A stretch of 48,213 nt of DNA, from contig CALMUT010000217.1 in NCBI GenBank assembly GCA_937872925.1, positions 1 to 48,213 on the forward strand, in the 5' to 3' direction. Of the stretch, positions 34,944 through 42,586 are shown one piece after another; the first letter of the stretch is position 1, and every line of letters begins with the position of its first letter. The DNA comes from an uncultured Myxococcales bacterium (GTDB lineage: Bacteria > Myxococcota_A > Polyangia > Polyangiales > Polyangiaceae). The notes beneath the pieces are model-generated. The model was not told the origin of the DNA, made no database searches, and saw only the letters and a list, made by a program, of their open reading frames with translations. The translations under genes were made by a program, and so were the position numbers.

Positions 34944-35762
34944 TTAGGCAGCCGCCCCGGGTTCCATATGCAGGTAGTAGTGCGGGTAGGGCCGCTTCAG
35001 GCCGTGCTCTTCGAGCACGCGTTGGACTTCCCGAGGCACGCTGGCACTGAGCGTGAGCCAGTCTTCTTTGCGGCACCACACGCTGAACTGTATCACCAGC
35101 CCGTGGGGTTCGAAGCTTTTCACAAAGCACAGGGGTTCCGGCTCCATCAAGCAGCCCTCAGCCCGGTCCGCTGCTGTGAGTAGCCATGGGCGCACGCGTT
35201 CAAAGCTCTCTTCATAGGTCAGCAGCACGCTCAGGTCGAGGCGACGGATCGGAAAGCGCGTGTAGTTGACCAACTTGGTCTTGAACATGCTCTCATTGGG
35301 GATGCGCACATAGTGGTTGGTGAACGTGCGCAGCTTGGTCGAGAACAGGTCGATGGCGAGAACCTCGCCGACCACACCCTCGACTTCGAGCACGTCGCCG
35401 ACGCGAAAGGGCTGTTCTCCGAACAAGAAGAAACCGCTGATCAAATTCGATAGTGAGGATTGCGCTGCGAAGCCGATTGCCACGCTCATCACGCCGGCGG
35501 CGCCAAGCAAGACGCCCAGTTGAAAACCGAGTTCGGCAAGCGCCCACGCCGCCGCCAGCCCGAATACGATTCCGGTGGTCAAGCGTTGCACTAACTGCAC
35601 CGGACGCCCTTCCCCGCCGCGTTGCACGAAGCGGGCGAGCCCGCGGCCCGCCAAGCGCGCAATGCCGTAGCCCAGCACCAAGATCACCAGCGCTCGGCTC
35701 AGATCTGCAATGCGCTCCGCTGTAAACCAGGCGGTAACGATTCCAAGGGCGTCGGCAAGCAT
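34944..35762 (-). CDS. MscS-family mechanosensitive channel
   Basis: The 272-aa product starts at ATG 35762, with GGAGGAG about 9 bases upstream. Three hydrophobic segments come first, the third with Gly/Ala packing (LLGAAGVMSVAIGFAAQSSLSNLISGFFL), then the conserved EQPFRVGDVLEVEGVVGEVLAIDLFSTKLRTF beta-domain and NESMFKTKLVNYTR. This is a complete small MscS channel (YggB-like), an inner-membrane protein that opens on membrane tension. A 57-bp gap separates it from the large M48-like gene, and the DUF432 gene ends 14 bp upstream on the same strand, so it is cotranscribed with DUF432. Confidence 0.93.
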   Translation of the reverse strand: MLADALGIVTAWFTAERIADLSRALVILVLGYGIARLAGRGLARFVQRGGEGRPVQLVQRLTTGIVFGLAAAWALAELGFQLGVLLGAAGVMSVAIGFAAQSSLSNLISGFFLFGEQPFRVGDVLEVEGVVGEVLAIDLFSTKLRTFTNHYVRIPNESMFKTKLVNYTRFPIRRLDLSVLLTYEESFERVRPWLLTAADRAEGCLMEPEPLCFVKSFEPHGLVIQFSVWCRKEDWLTLSASVPREVQRVLEEHGLKRPYPHYYLHMEPGAAA

Positions 35763-35776
35763 CGGTCTTTCTCCTC

Positions 35777-36595
35777 CTACATCCGAAACAGCTTGCCGAA
35801 GGCACGCACGAGCTCGTTCGCATGATGGGTGTGGCGTGGTTCGCCCACCCGCTTGGCTTTGCCCGCGGCCGTTCCTGGGTCTGACTCAACTCGAAGTTCC
35901 GCGAAGGCTTGACCTTCTTTTCGGATCAACCGGACCGCCTCGGTCCAGAGCCTGCCATCCGCCGCCGCGAAAACGGAGAGCGAGCGCACGGGCAAGTGCA
36001 GACGCTCGATGACCAGCGGCGCGTCGGATTGATTGTCGACCTGCACTGCTGTGATCACTCGGTGCGGGTCTGGCTCGGATTTGTCCAGCCGCAACTTGCC
36101 GAAGGTCCGGCTCGCGTAGCAGGCCTCGCCGTCCAGGGTGTTTTCGCCCCACCAGGTCAGGACAGGGCGACTGGATGGAACGTCCATCAGCAGCCGTCCG
36201 GGCTCCGGTTCCACAAGGCGCACCCACACGGGGCAGCCGACGAACAGCGTCACGCTCTCTACCGCTGGGATCGTGATCGCCGAGCGGGGTCGGGTGATGA
36301 CCGGCTTGTCTGGCATGACGGGGCTGATTTGCAGTGCCGTATGCGCGTGCCCCACCCCGAAACGAGCCGCCCGTAGCTTCTCAAAATCCTGCGGCAATTC
36401 GACGTTCGCGGTGAGCCCCGGGCTTCCCGCCAGGGGGTGCTCGTGGCCGTAGACCACGCGCCACTCGTTTGGCCGCCGGGCAATCCACAGCGCCAGGGGG
36501 CCGATGCCGTAGTGAACGGCTTTGCCCTGCGCCACGTCGAGGGAGCCCCACCACGCGGCTGGCGCTGCGGCGCTGTCTGTTGCGGGTTCCTCCAC
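35777..36595 (-). CDS. DUF432-domain protein
   Basis: The 272-aa product is given from GTG 36595; TTG 36631 is an alternative and no strong site is visible, so the start is uncertain. The body matches DUF432: a Trp/Gly-rich start (WWGSLDVAQGKAVHYGIGPL), PDKPVITRPRSAITIPAV, CPVWVRLVEPEPGRLLMDVPS, and the signature RPVLTWWGENTLDGEACYASRT, then VDNQSDAPLVIERLHLPV. DUF432 genes are known mainly in Archaea and there often sit next to MscS channels. The same pairing appears here (14 bp to the MscS gene), which supports a joint role in osmotic response. The protein has no clear membrane segment. Its start lies close to the divergent alaS start. Confidence 0.8.
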   Translation of the reverse strand: MEEPATDSAAAPAAWWGSLDVAQGKAVHYGIGPLALWIARRPNEWRVVYGHEHPLAGSPGLTANVELPQDFEKLRAARFGVGHAHTALQISPVMPDKPVITRPRSAITIPAVESVTLFVGCPVWVRLVEPEPGRLLMDVPSSRPVLTWWGENTLDGEACYASRTFGKLRLDKSEPDPHRVITAVQVDNQSDAPLVIERLHLPVRSLSVFAAADGRLWTEAVRLIRKEGQAFAELRVESDPGTAAGKAKRVGEPRHTHHANELVRAFGKLFRM

Positions 36596-36685
36596 GGGGC
36601 AGGCTGTAGCGACAAACTGCGGGCGCAGCAACCGCGTGCGCCGGAGGCCCCGAGGGTCGAGGATCCGTGCTACATGCTCGACAAA

Positions 36686-39364
36686 ATGTCCCAAACAGCT
36701 GCGGAACTGCGCCAGGCCTTTCTCGAGTTTTTTCGAGCGCGGGATCACGAAGTCGTCGAGAGCGGATCGCTCATTCCGGCCAACGACCCAACGCTCATGT
36801 TCGCAAACGCCGGCATGGTGCCGTTCAAGGACCTGTTCACGGGGCGCGAAAAGCGCGCGTACGTGCGTGCCGCGTCCAGTCAGAAGTGCATCCGCATCAG
36901 TGGCAAGCACAACGATCTCGAAAACGTCGGGCCGTCGCCGCGGCACCACACCTTCTTCGAGATGCTCGGCAACTTTAGCTTTGGCGACTACTTCAAAGAG
37001 GAAGCCATTGTTTACGCTTGGGACTTCTTGATCAAAGAGGTCGGCCTGGATCCGAATCGTTTCGTCTTCACGTACTTCAAAGGCGAGGACGGCGTTCCTG
37101 CCGACGACGTGGCGCGCGACCTATGGAAGAAGGTGACCGGCTTCGGAGACGACCGGGTGTTGGGCTTGGGTGCCGACGACAACTTCTGGCAGATGGGCGA
37201 CACGGGCCCCTGCGGCCCCTGCAGCGAGCTGCACTACTGCGTGGGCCCGGAGATCAATCTGGCGCGCTTCGGTGAGGAGCAGACCCCAGAAGGCTACGGC
37301 TGGATGGAAGTCTGGAACCTGGTGTTCATGCAGTTCGAGCGCAGCTTAAAGGACGGCAAGGCCGTGCTTTCGGACCTGCCTGCCCCCAGCATCGATACGG
37401 GCGCGGGGCTGGAGCGGCTGGCCTGCGTGGCCCAAGGCAAGACCAGCAACTATGATGTGGACCTGCTACGGGAGCTTGTCAGCGTGGCGGAGTCTGCGTC
37501 GGGCAAGCGTTACGGCGCGAGCATGGCGCCAGACGACGTCAGCATGCGGGTGATCGCCGACCACGCCCGCACCACGGCGTTCTTGATTGCAGAAGGCGTG
37601 ATGCCAGATCGCACCGGGCGCGAGTATGTGCTGCGCCGCGTGATGCGACGCGCCATCCGGCACGGCCACCGGCTTGGCATCGAGCGGCCCTTCCTGCACG
37701 ACGTGGCACTGCGTGTCGTGCAGATCATGAGCGAGCAATATCCGTCTCTGAGCGAGCGCAAGGAGCTGATCTTGAGCGTCGCGGAAGCAGAAGAAGTGCG
37801 CTTCCGGCAGACCATCGAGCGCGGTTTGCATCTCTTGGAAGAACGCTTTGAAGCCATGCAACAGGCAAGCGAGACGACCCTGGACGGCGGCGACGCGTTT
37901 CAGCTTTACGATACCTACGGGTTCCCCCTCGATTTGACCGAAGTGATCTGTCGCGAGCGTGGCTACGCAGTCGACCAGGCGGGCTACGACGCCGCCCTCG
38001 AGGAAGCGCGCAAGCGCAGCGAATTCAAAGGCATGGAAGACGCGGTGGAGGGCGTCTACCGAGAAGCCCTGGATCTCGTGCCGGAAAAGCAGGTGTTTTT
38101 CAGCGGCTACGAGCGCGAGGCGGACCAAAGCAGCATTGTGGCGATCATCGCGGGCGGCGCGCTGGTGCAGACGGCGGAGCCGGGTAGCGAAGTGTCCATC
38201 GTGTGCGCACGCACGCCGTTCTACGGCGAGGCCGGCGGCCAGGTGGGCGACCAGGGCGTGATCCGTGGTCCCGAAGCTAGCGTGCAGGTGGAGCACACCG
38301 CGAAGCCGCTTGCTGGACTTGTGGTGCACCGCGGTCGGGTGGAGGGCGGAGCGATCACCGTCGGCCAGAACGTGGAGCTGGAAGTGGCGGCGTCGCATCG
38401 CGAAGCCGTGCGCAAGAATCATTCAGCCACACACTTGCTGCACTGGGCCCTGCGCCAAGTAGTCGGGGAGCACGCGCAGCAGAAAGGCTCCCTGGTCGGG
38501 CCGGAGCGGCTACGCTTTGACTTCACCCACACCAGCGCACTCACGCCGGACGAGCTGTCGCAGATCGAGGACTTGGTCAACGCCCGGGTGCTCGACAATA
38601 CGCCAGTGCAGACCGAAGTGCTGAGCATGGATCAGGCGCGGGCGCGCGGCGCCATGATGATCTTCGAAGAAAAGTATGGGGACACCGTGCGCATGTTGAG
38701 CATGGCGGAATCCACCGAGCTATGCGGCGGCACCCATGCACGCGCCACGGGCGACATCGGTCTTTTCAAGATCGTGAGCGAGGGCGGCATTGCCGCGGGG
38801 GTGCGCCGCATCGTGGCGGTGACTGGCGACGGCGCTCTGGCCTACGTGCGCGGCCTGGAGACACAGATCGGTGCGGCGGCCGCCGCAGCAAAAGCAACGC
38901 CGGCCCAGTTGGTCGACAAGATCGAAAAGCTCGTCGCCGAAGAGCGCGCCTTGGCGAAGAAGCTCGAAGACATGCAGCGCAAGCTCCTCAGCGGCGGAGG
39001 TGGCTCGGGGCTCGAAGGCATGGTCGGAAAAGCCCGGGACGTCTCCGGCGTGAAGGTGCTCGGTGTGCGCACGGAAGTGACCGACCGCAGCGCGCTCAGG
39101 GAGCTGGCAGAAAAGCTGCGCGACAAGCTGGGAGACAGCGTTGTGCTCGTGGGCTCGGAGGCCGAAGGCAAGGCCCAGCTCGTGCTCGCGGTCTCCAAAG
39201 GCTTGACCAGCCGTTTCAAAGCCGGCGACCTGATCCGCCCCATCGCCGACATCGTCGGCGGCAGTGGCGGCGGCCGGCCGGACATGGCGCAAGCCGGCGG
39301 CACCGAAGTCGCTCGCCTCGACGAAGCCATCGACGCCGTCTACGGCTGTCTGGGCGCGCCGTAG
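36686..39364 (+). CDS. alaS: Alanine--tRNA ligase
   Basis: The 892-aa product is given from ATG 36686 because MSQTAAELRQAFLEFF aligns with the normal AlaRS N-terminus; ATG 36674 is an alternative. Domains in order: class II catalytic core (SSQKCIRISGKHNDLENVG, FFEMLGNFSFGDYF, GPCGPCSELHY, ERLACVAQGK), the tRNA-recognition helices, the editing domain with HSATHLLHWALR and CGGTHARATGDIG, a coiled coil near residues 730-770, and the C-Ala domain (GGSGGGRPDMAQAGG). It charges tRNA-Ala with alanine in the cytoplasm and clears mischarged Ser/Gly. All expected motifs are intact and length is normal. It is divergent from the DUF432/MscS pair. Confidence 0.98.
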   Translation: MSQTAAELRQAFLEFFRARDHEVVESGSLIPANDPTLMFANAGMVPFKDLFTGREKRAYVRAASSQKCIRISGKHNDLENVGPSPRHHTFFEMLGNFSFGDYFKEEAIVYAWDFLIKEVGLDPNRFVFTYFKGEDGVPADDVARDLWKKVTGFGDDRVLGLGADDNFWQMGDTGPCGPCSELHYCVGPEINLARFGEEQTPEGYGWMEVWNLVFMQFERSLKDGKAVLSDLPAPSIDTGAGLERLACVAQGKTSNYDVDLLRELVSVAESASGKRYGASMAPDDVSMRVIADHARTTAFLIAEGVMPDRTGREYVLRRVMRRAIRHGHRLGIERPFLHDVALRVVQIMSEQYPSLSERKELILSVAEAEEVRFRQTIERGLHLLEERFEAMQQASETTLDGGDAFQLYDTYGFPLDLTEVICRERGYAVDQAGYDAALEEARKRSEFKGMEDAVEGVYREALDLVPEKQVFFSGYEREADQSSIVAIIAGGALVQTAEPGSEVSIVCARTPFYGEAGGQVGDQGVIRGPEASVQVEHTAKPLAGLVVHRGRVEGGAITVGQNVELEVAASHREAVRKNHSATHLLHWALRQVVGEHAQQKGSLVGPERLRFDFTHTSALTPDELSQIEDLVNARVLDNTPVQTEVLSMDQARARGAMMIFEEKYGDTVRMLSMAESTELCGGTHARATGDIGLFKIVSEGGIAAGVRRIVAVTGDGALAYVRGLETQIGAAAAAAKATPAQLVDKIEKLVAEERALAKKLEDMQRKLLSGGGGSGLEGMVGKARDVSGVKVLGVRTEVTDRSALRELAEKLRDKLGDSVVLVGSEAEGKAQLVLAVSKGLTSRFKAGDLIRPIADIVGGSGGGRPDMAQAGGTEVARLDEAIDAVYGCLGAP

Positions 39365-39571
39365 CGCGATCGTTGCGGTTCGAGCCCATGTGCCGCGCGA
39401 GCGACCGGTCGAGTCTATTTTCGACGATCCGCAGTCGAACCGAGCCGGCGGGGCGGTCTTGCTCGAGGACCTCGCGAAACCACCTCAATTCCGCATTGGC
39501 GTGCCGTGCGCGCGTGCATCGGCCCGGCTTTGCCTTTGTCTTTCACCGCTCTCGGTTGCTAAAATGCGTTG

Positions 39572-39892
39572 GTGCACCGGTTCGAGTTCCAACGCAGCCT
39601 TGCGCTTCACCAAGCCGTTGCCGAACGCGTACGCAGCGATCCGGCGATTCTGGACCGCGTACGCGAGAAGGTTGACGAGTGGGTTGCACGCGGAGGACGA
39701 AGCACGCCTCTCTTGCTCGAATGGCGCCAGGTTCTGGCAGGTTCGCCGGAAGAGGTTGCGAGCTTCATGACTGAAGAATCGGAGAAGGCGGCTTGGATGC
39801 GCTCGGCTTCGCCGTTCGCTGGAGTGCTAGAGCCACGTTTCCGCGAAGCCATCCTGCGACGGGTGCGGCGCGAGTATCAACAGGGCTCATGA
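39572..39892 (+). CDS. Putative antitoxin-like partner of a nucleotidyltransferase
   Basis: The 106-aa product is given from GTG 39572 (TTG 39569 is in frame). It is helical throughout: SLALHQAVAERVRSDPAILDRVREKVDEWV, a segment EWRQVLAGSPEEVASFM, and KAAWMRSASPFAGVLEPRFREAILR. The pattern SPFAG-x-L-x-x-x-x-R near the end is typical of small proteins encoded just upstream of DUF6036-type nucleotidyltransferases in putative toxin-antitoxin pairs. Its stop overlaps the ATG of the next gene (ATGA), so the two are translationally coupled. Activity is not shown. Since the partner is truncated, the pair may be non-functional. Confidence 0.7.
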   Translation: MHRFEFQRSLALHQAVAERVRSDPAILDRVREKVDEWVARGGRSTPLLLEWRQVLAGSPEEVASFMTEESEKAAWMRSASPFAGVLEPRFREAILRRVRREYQQGS

Positions 39893-40221
39893 AACGCGAG
39901 CAGCTTGAACACATCATTCGTGCCGCATGCACAATCGCGGACGACGGCGAGCTGATTATCGTCGGCAGCCCGGCGATCCTTGGACAGTTTCCAGCGGCGC
40001 CCGATGAATTGTTGGTCTCGATGGAAGCAGGCGTTTATCCCAAACATCACCCCGAACGCTCCGAATTGATTGATGGAGCAATCGGTGAGCTCTCCATGTT
40101 TCACGATACCTTTGGCTACTATGCAGATGGCGTTGCACCCGATACCGCGGTCTTGCCGCAGGGCTGGGAGAAGCGTTTGATTGCGATCCGCGGCAGCGGG
40201 ACTGCGGGGAATCCCGGCTGA
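39889..40221 (+). pseudogene. Truncated DUF6036-like nucleotidyltransferase
   Basis: The 110-aa product starts at ATG 39889 in an ATGA overlap. It has the usual beginning of DUF6036-type proteins: KREQLEHIIRAACTIADDGELIIVGSPAILGQFP, SMEAGVYPKHHPERSELIDGAIGELSMFHDTFGYYADGV, and LPQGWEKRLIAI. In full-length members about 70 or more residues follow, including a conserved helical block. Here the frame departs after RLIAIR into GSGTAGNPG and stops, 14 bp before the end of the convergent murB gene. This looks like a 3-prime truncation by recombination beside murB. The GS-x-A segment of the nucleotidyltransferase fold remains. It could still be expressed as a short protein. Confidence 0.72.
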
Positions 40222-40234
40222 TGGCGCGGGGGAA

Positions 40235-41329
40235 CTAGCCCGGCGGAAGTCCGTCCTGGAGGGACGCGAATCCCCAGCATACGGGTTCGGCGACTAGGCG
40301 GACGCTGAAGCGGCTGAGCACGGCGTCGCGCACTTGGCGTGCGAGGGCTACGATGTCGGTGGCCTTGGCGCCGTCCGTCGCGATCAACGCCAGAGCGTGC
40401 TTCGGCGAGACCAGCGCGCCGTGGGCAGCCGTGCCGCGCGGGAAGCCGGCTTGCTCGATCAGCCAGCCGGCGCTGAGCTTGATGCGTCCGTCGGGTTCTT
40501 CGAAGCGCGGCATATTGCTGCCCGTGCCGGCAGCTTCCGCCACAGCGTCTGCTTGGGCGCGCTCCACGATCGGGTTCACGAAGAAGGAACCGCAGCTGCG
40601 ACTCAGCGGGTCCTGTGCATCGAGCAGCATGCCCTTGCCGCGGCGCAGCTCGATCACGAGGTCGCGCACTTGCTGCAGATCCGGCGTGCGGATCCCGCGG
40701 GCTGACAGTGCCCGACCGAGCTCGGCGTAGCGCAGCGCTGGATCGCCGCCGCGCTCCAGTCGGAACGAAACGGCCAGCACCAGATAGCGGCCGGGCTCTC
40801 GGCTCTTGAAACGGCTGTTGCGGTAGGAAAAGCAGCAATCCCGGCGACTCAGATCGACGATTTCCCGCTGCTGGCGATCGAAGCAGCGCACGTTCTCGAT
40901 GGTCTCGGAGACGTCCTGGCCGTAGGCGCCAACGTTCTGGATCGGCGTTGCGCCGACGCGCCCGGGGATCCCGCTGAGGCACTCAACTCCGGCGAGGTTC
41001 TTTTCCACCGCACGCTCTACGAAGGTGTCCCAGTGCTCGCCCGCGGCCACCGTGGCCAGCATGTGGCGGCCTTGGTCGGCCCACTGCACGCCGGTCATGG
41101 CTATTTCCACCACCACGCCGGGCACGCCGCCGTCGGCGACCACGACGTTGCTGCCCCCGCCGAGCACGTGCACCGGCAGCTTCGCGTCGTCCGCCCACTC
41201 CACGGCAGCACACGCGGCGCCCTCGCTGGTGGCGCATATGAATCTCTCGGCGCTGCCGCCAACGCCCAGGCTGGTTTTCGGTGCCAGGGGCACCTGGGTC
41301 TCGTGCTCCACGGGCGCCACGCATAGCAC
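40235..41329 (-). CDS. murB: UDP-N-acetylenolpyruvoylglucosamine reductase (MurB)
   Basis: The 364-aa product is given from GTG 41329; an in-frame GTG at 41311 is possible. It is a type I MurB: FAD-binding motifs LGGGSNVVVADGG and GIPGRVGATPIQNVGAYGQDV, the Tyr region CFSYRNSRFK, the catalytic serine in SCGSFFVNP, and the later AGWLIEQAGF with the final Glu-containing segment VRLVAEPVCWGF. It reduces UDP-GlcNAc-enolpyruvate to UDP-MurNAc in the cytoplasm during peptidoglycan synthesis. It follows the 126-aa conserved gene by 30 bp on the same strand and is probably cotranscribed with it. It is not inside an mur-fts cluster here. Confidence 0.95.
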   Translation of the reverse strand: MLCVAPVEHETQVPLAPKTSLGVGGSAERFICATSEGAACAAVEWADDAKLPVHVLGGGSNVVVADGGVPGVVVEIAMTGVQWADQGRHMLATVAAGEHWDTFVERAVEKNLAGVECLSGIPGRVGATPIQNVGAYGQDVSETIENVRCFDRQQREIVDLSRRDCCFSYRNSRFKSREPGRYLVLAVSFRLERGGDPALRYAELGRALSARGIRTPDLQQVRDLVIELRRGKGMLLDAQDPLSRSCGSFFVNPIVERAQADAVAEAAGTGSNMPRFEEPDGRIKLSAGWLIEQAGFPRGTAAHGALVSPKHALALIATDGAKATDIVALARQVRDAVLSRFSVRLVAEPVCWGFASLQDGLPPG

Positions 41330-41359
41330 GCGGGCGAGGCCCGGCAGAAGCCCGAGTGG

Positions 41360-41740
41360 TTAGAGTGAGCCCGGCCGCGCCTTGGTGCGGCGCAGTCCCG
41401 GTTTTGGGCTGAGCAATGCTCGGATGCCGTCCGCGCGCTGCGCCGGGGCGCCGACGGCGAGGCGGGCGGAGCGTTGCATCGCGTTTTGCAGCACCGCTGC
41501 CACCGTTTCGCTCAAGGCTTCTGGGTCCCAGGCCAGGCCGCTTTCGACGATGCACTCCGCGATGGTTCCCGCGCGATCAATCGCGGCCTGCTTTTGATCC
41601 AGCAAGATCATGCTCTTGCCCTTGACGCGACACAGTCCGCCGGCTCCTCGGGTTGGGAGGCGCATGGCCACGACGCGGACCTCGATGCCGAGACCCCGCG
41701 CGACTTTCGCAAGCTCATCGACGAGCGTTCTGGGTTCCAC
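41360..41740 (-). CDS. Small conserved hypothetical protein upstream of murB
   Basis: The 126-aa product starts at GTG 41740. It has an N-terminal helix (TLVDELAKVARGLGIEVRVVAM), then a beta-hairpin pattern RGAGGLCRVKGKSMILLDQKQAAIDRAGTIAECIVES, and a basic tail. The GGLCRVKGK and DRAGTIAECI segments suggest a conserved fold. It lies 30 bp upstream of murB and likely shares its transcript. I do not know its function. There is no signal peptide, so it is cytoplasmic. Confidence 0.75.
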   Translation of the reverse strand: MEPRTLVDELAKVARGLGIEVRVVAMRLPTRGAGGLCRVKGKSMILLDQKQAAIDRAGTIAECIVESGLAWDPEALSETVAAVLQNAMQRSARLAVGAPAQRADGIRALLSPKPGLRRTKARPGSL

Positions 41741-41858
41741 CGCTAGATGACCATTCTAGCTCGCCGGAAGGCGCAGCGCCCGTTGTGGGATTTCCTCTGA
41801 CAATTCGAGCACTTTCACGGGGGACTTCCGCTGCACTGGCGCCGCGCGCTAGGGTCGA

Positions 41859-42428
41859 ATGCGAAGCATGCATCGCTACGCATTGGGCCGCGCACAGGTC
41901 GAGTTTGTCGTCGGCGACATCACAGACGCAGAGACTGTTGCTGTCGCCAACGCGGCGAACTCCCTGCTCATGGGTGGCGGCGGGGTCGATGGAGCGATCC
42001 ACCGCGCCGCCGGCGCCGAGTTGCTCGAGGCGCTGCGTGAGATCAAGCGCACGCTGCCCGGGGGAGTGCTTGAGACCGGCCGCGCGGTGCTCACGCCGGG
42101 CTTCGGCTTGAACGCACGGTGGGTGATTCACTGCGTCGGTCCCATCTACGAGCGTGAGGGCGAACGCGCGGCCGACTTGCTTTCGGGGTGCTATCGCTCT
42201 GCGCTTGCGCTGTGCCGCGAAAGCGACATCGAGTCCATCGCGTTTCCTTCGATCAGTACCGGGGTCTACGGCTACCCAGTGGCCGAGGCGGCACCGGTGG
42301 CCCTCGAGGCGGTCCGGCGCTCGCTCAGTGAGGCGGGTCCGACCCTGTGCCAGTTCGTTCTCTTCGACGAACCCACGCTCCAGGCCTACCTAGAAGCTGC
42401 GGAAAAAACCCTCAAGAACCACAATTAG
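41859..42428 (+). CDS. Macro-domain protein (ADP-ribose/O-acetyl-ADP-ribose hydrolase-like)
   Basis: The 189-aa product starts at ATG 41859 (ATG 41868 in frame). It is one macro domain: VVGDITDAETVAVANAANSLLMGGGGVDGAIHRAAG with the Asn-Ala-Ala-Asn and Gly-rich loop, GRAVLTPGFGL, WVIHCVGPIY, and SIAFPSISTGVYGYPVAEAAPVAL, the phosphate-binding loop. Such MacroD/YmdB-type enzymes cleave O-acetyl-ADP-ribose or remove ADP-ribose from proteins. Catalytic Asn and Asp positions of the MacroD class are present. It is divergent from the murB operon (118 bp between starts). Confidence 0.93.
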   Translation: MRSMHRYALGRAQVEFVVGDITDAETVAVANAANSLLMGGGGVDGAIHRAAGAELLEALREIKRTLPGGVLETGRAVLTPGFGLNARWVIHCVGPIYEREGERAADLLSGCYRSALALCRESDIESIAFPSISTGVYGYPVAEAAPVALEAVRRSLSEAGPTLCQFVLFDEPTLQAYLEAAEKTLKNHN

Positions 42429-42586
42429 TCCTGGTCCCGAGCGAGAATTCTTTCAGGAGCCAGGGCGACATGGTATTTCCTCGCCGCCCGGGCGTCCGGC
42501 CGGCGGCGGGAGCAGAGCTTCCCCGGCGCGGAAAATGGCCTGGCAGAGACAACACGGGGTTGTCGGAAACAGGAAGACGATGATTC

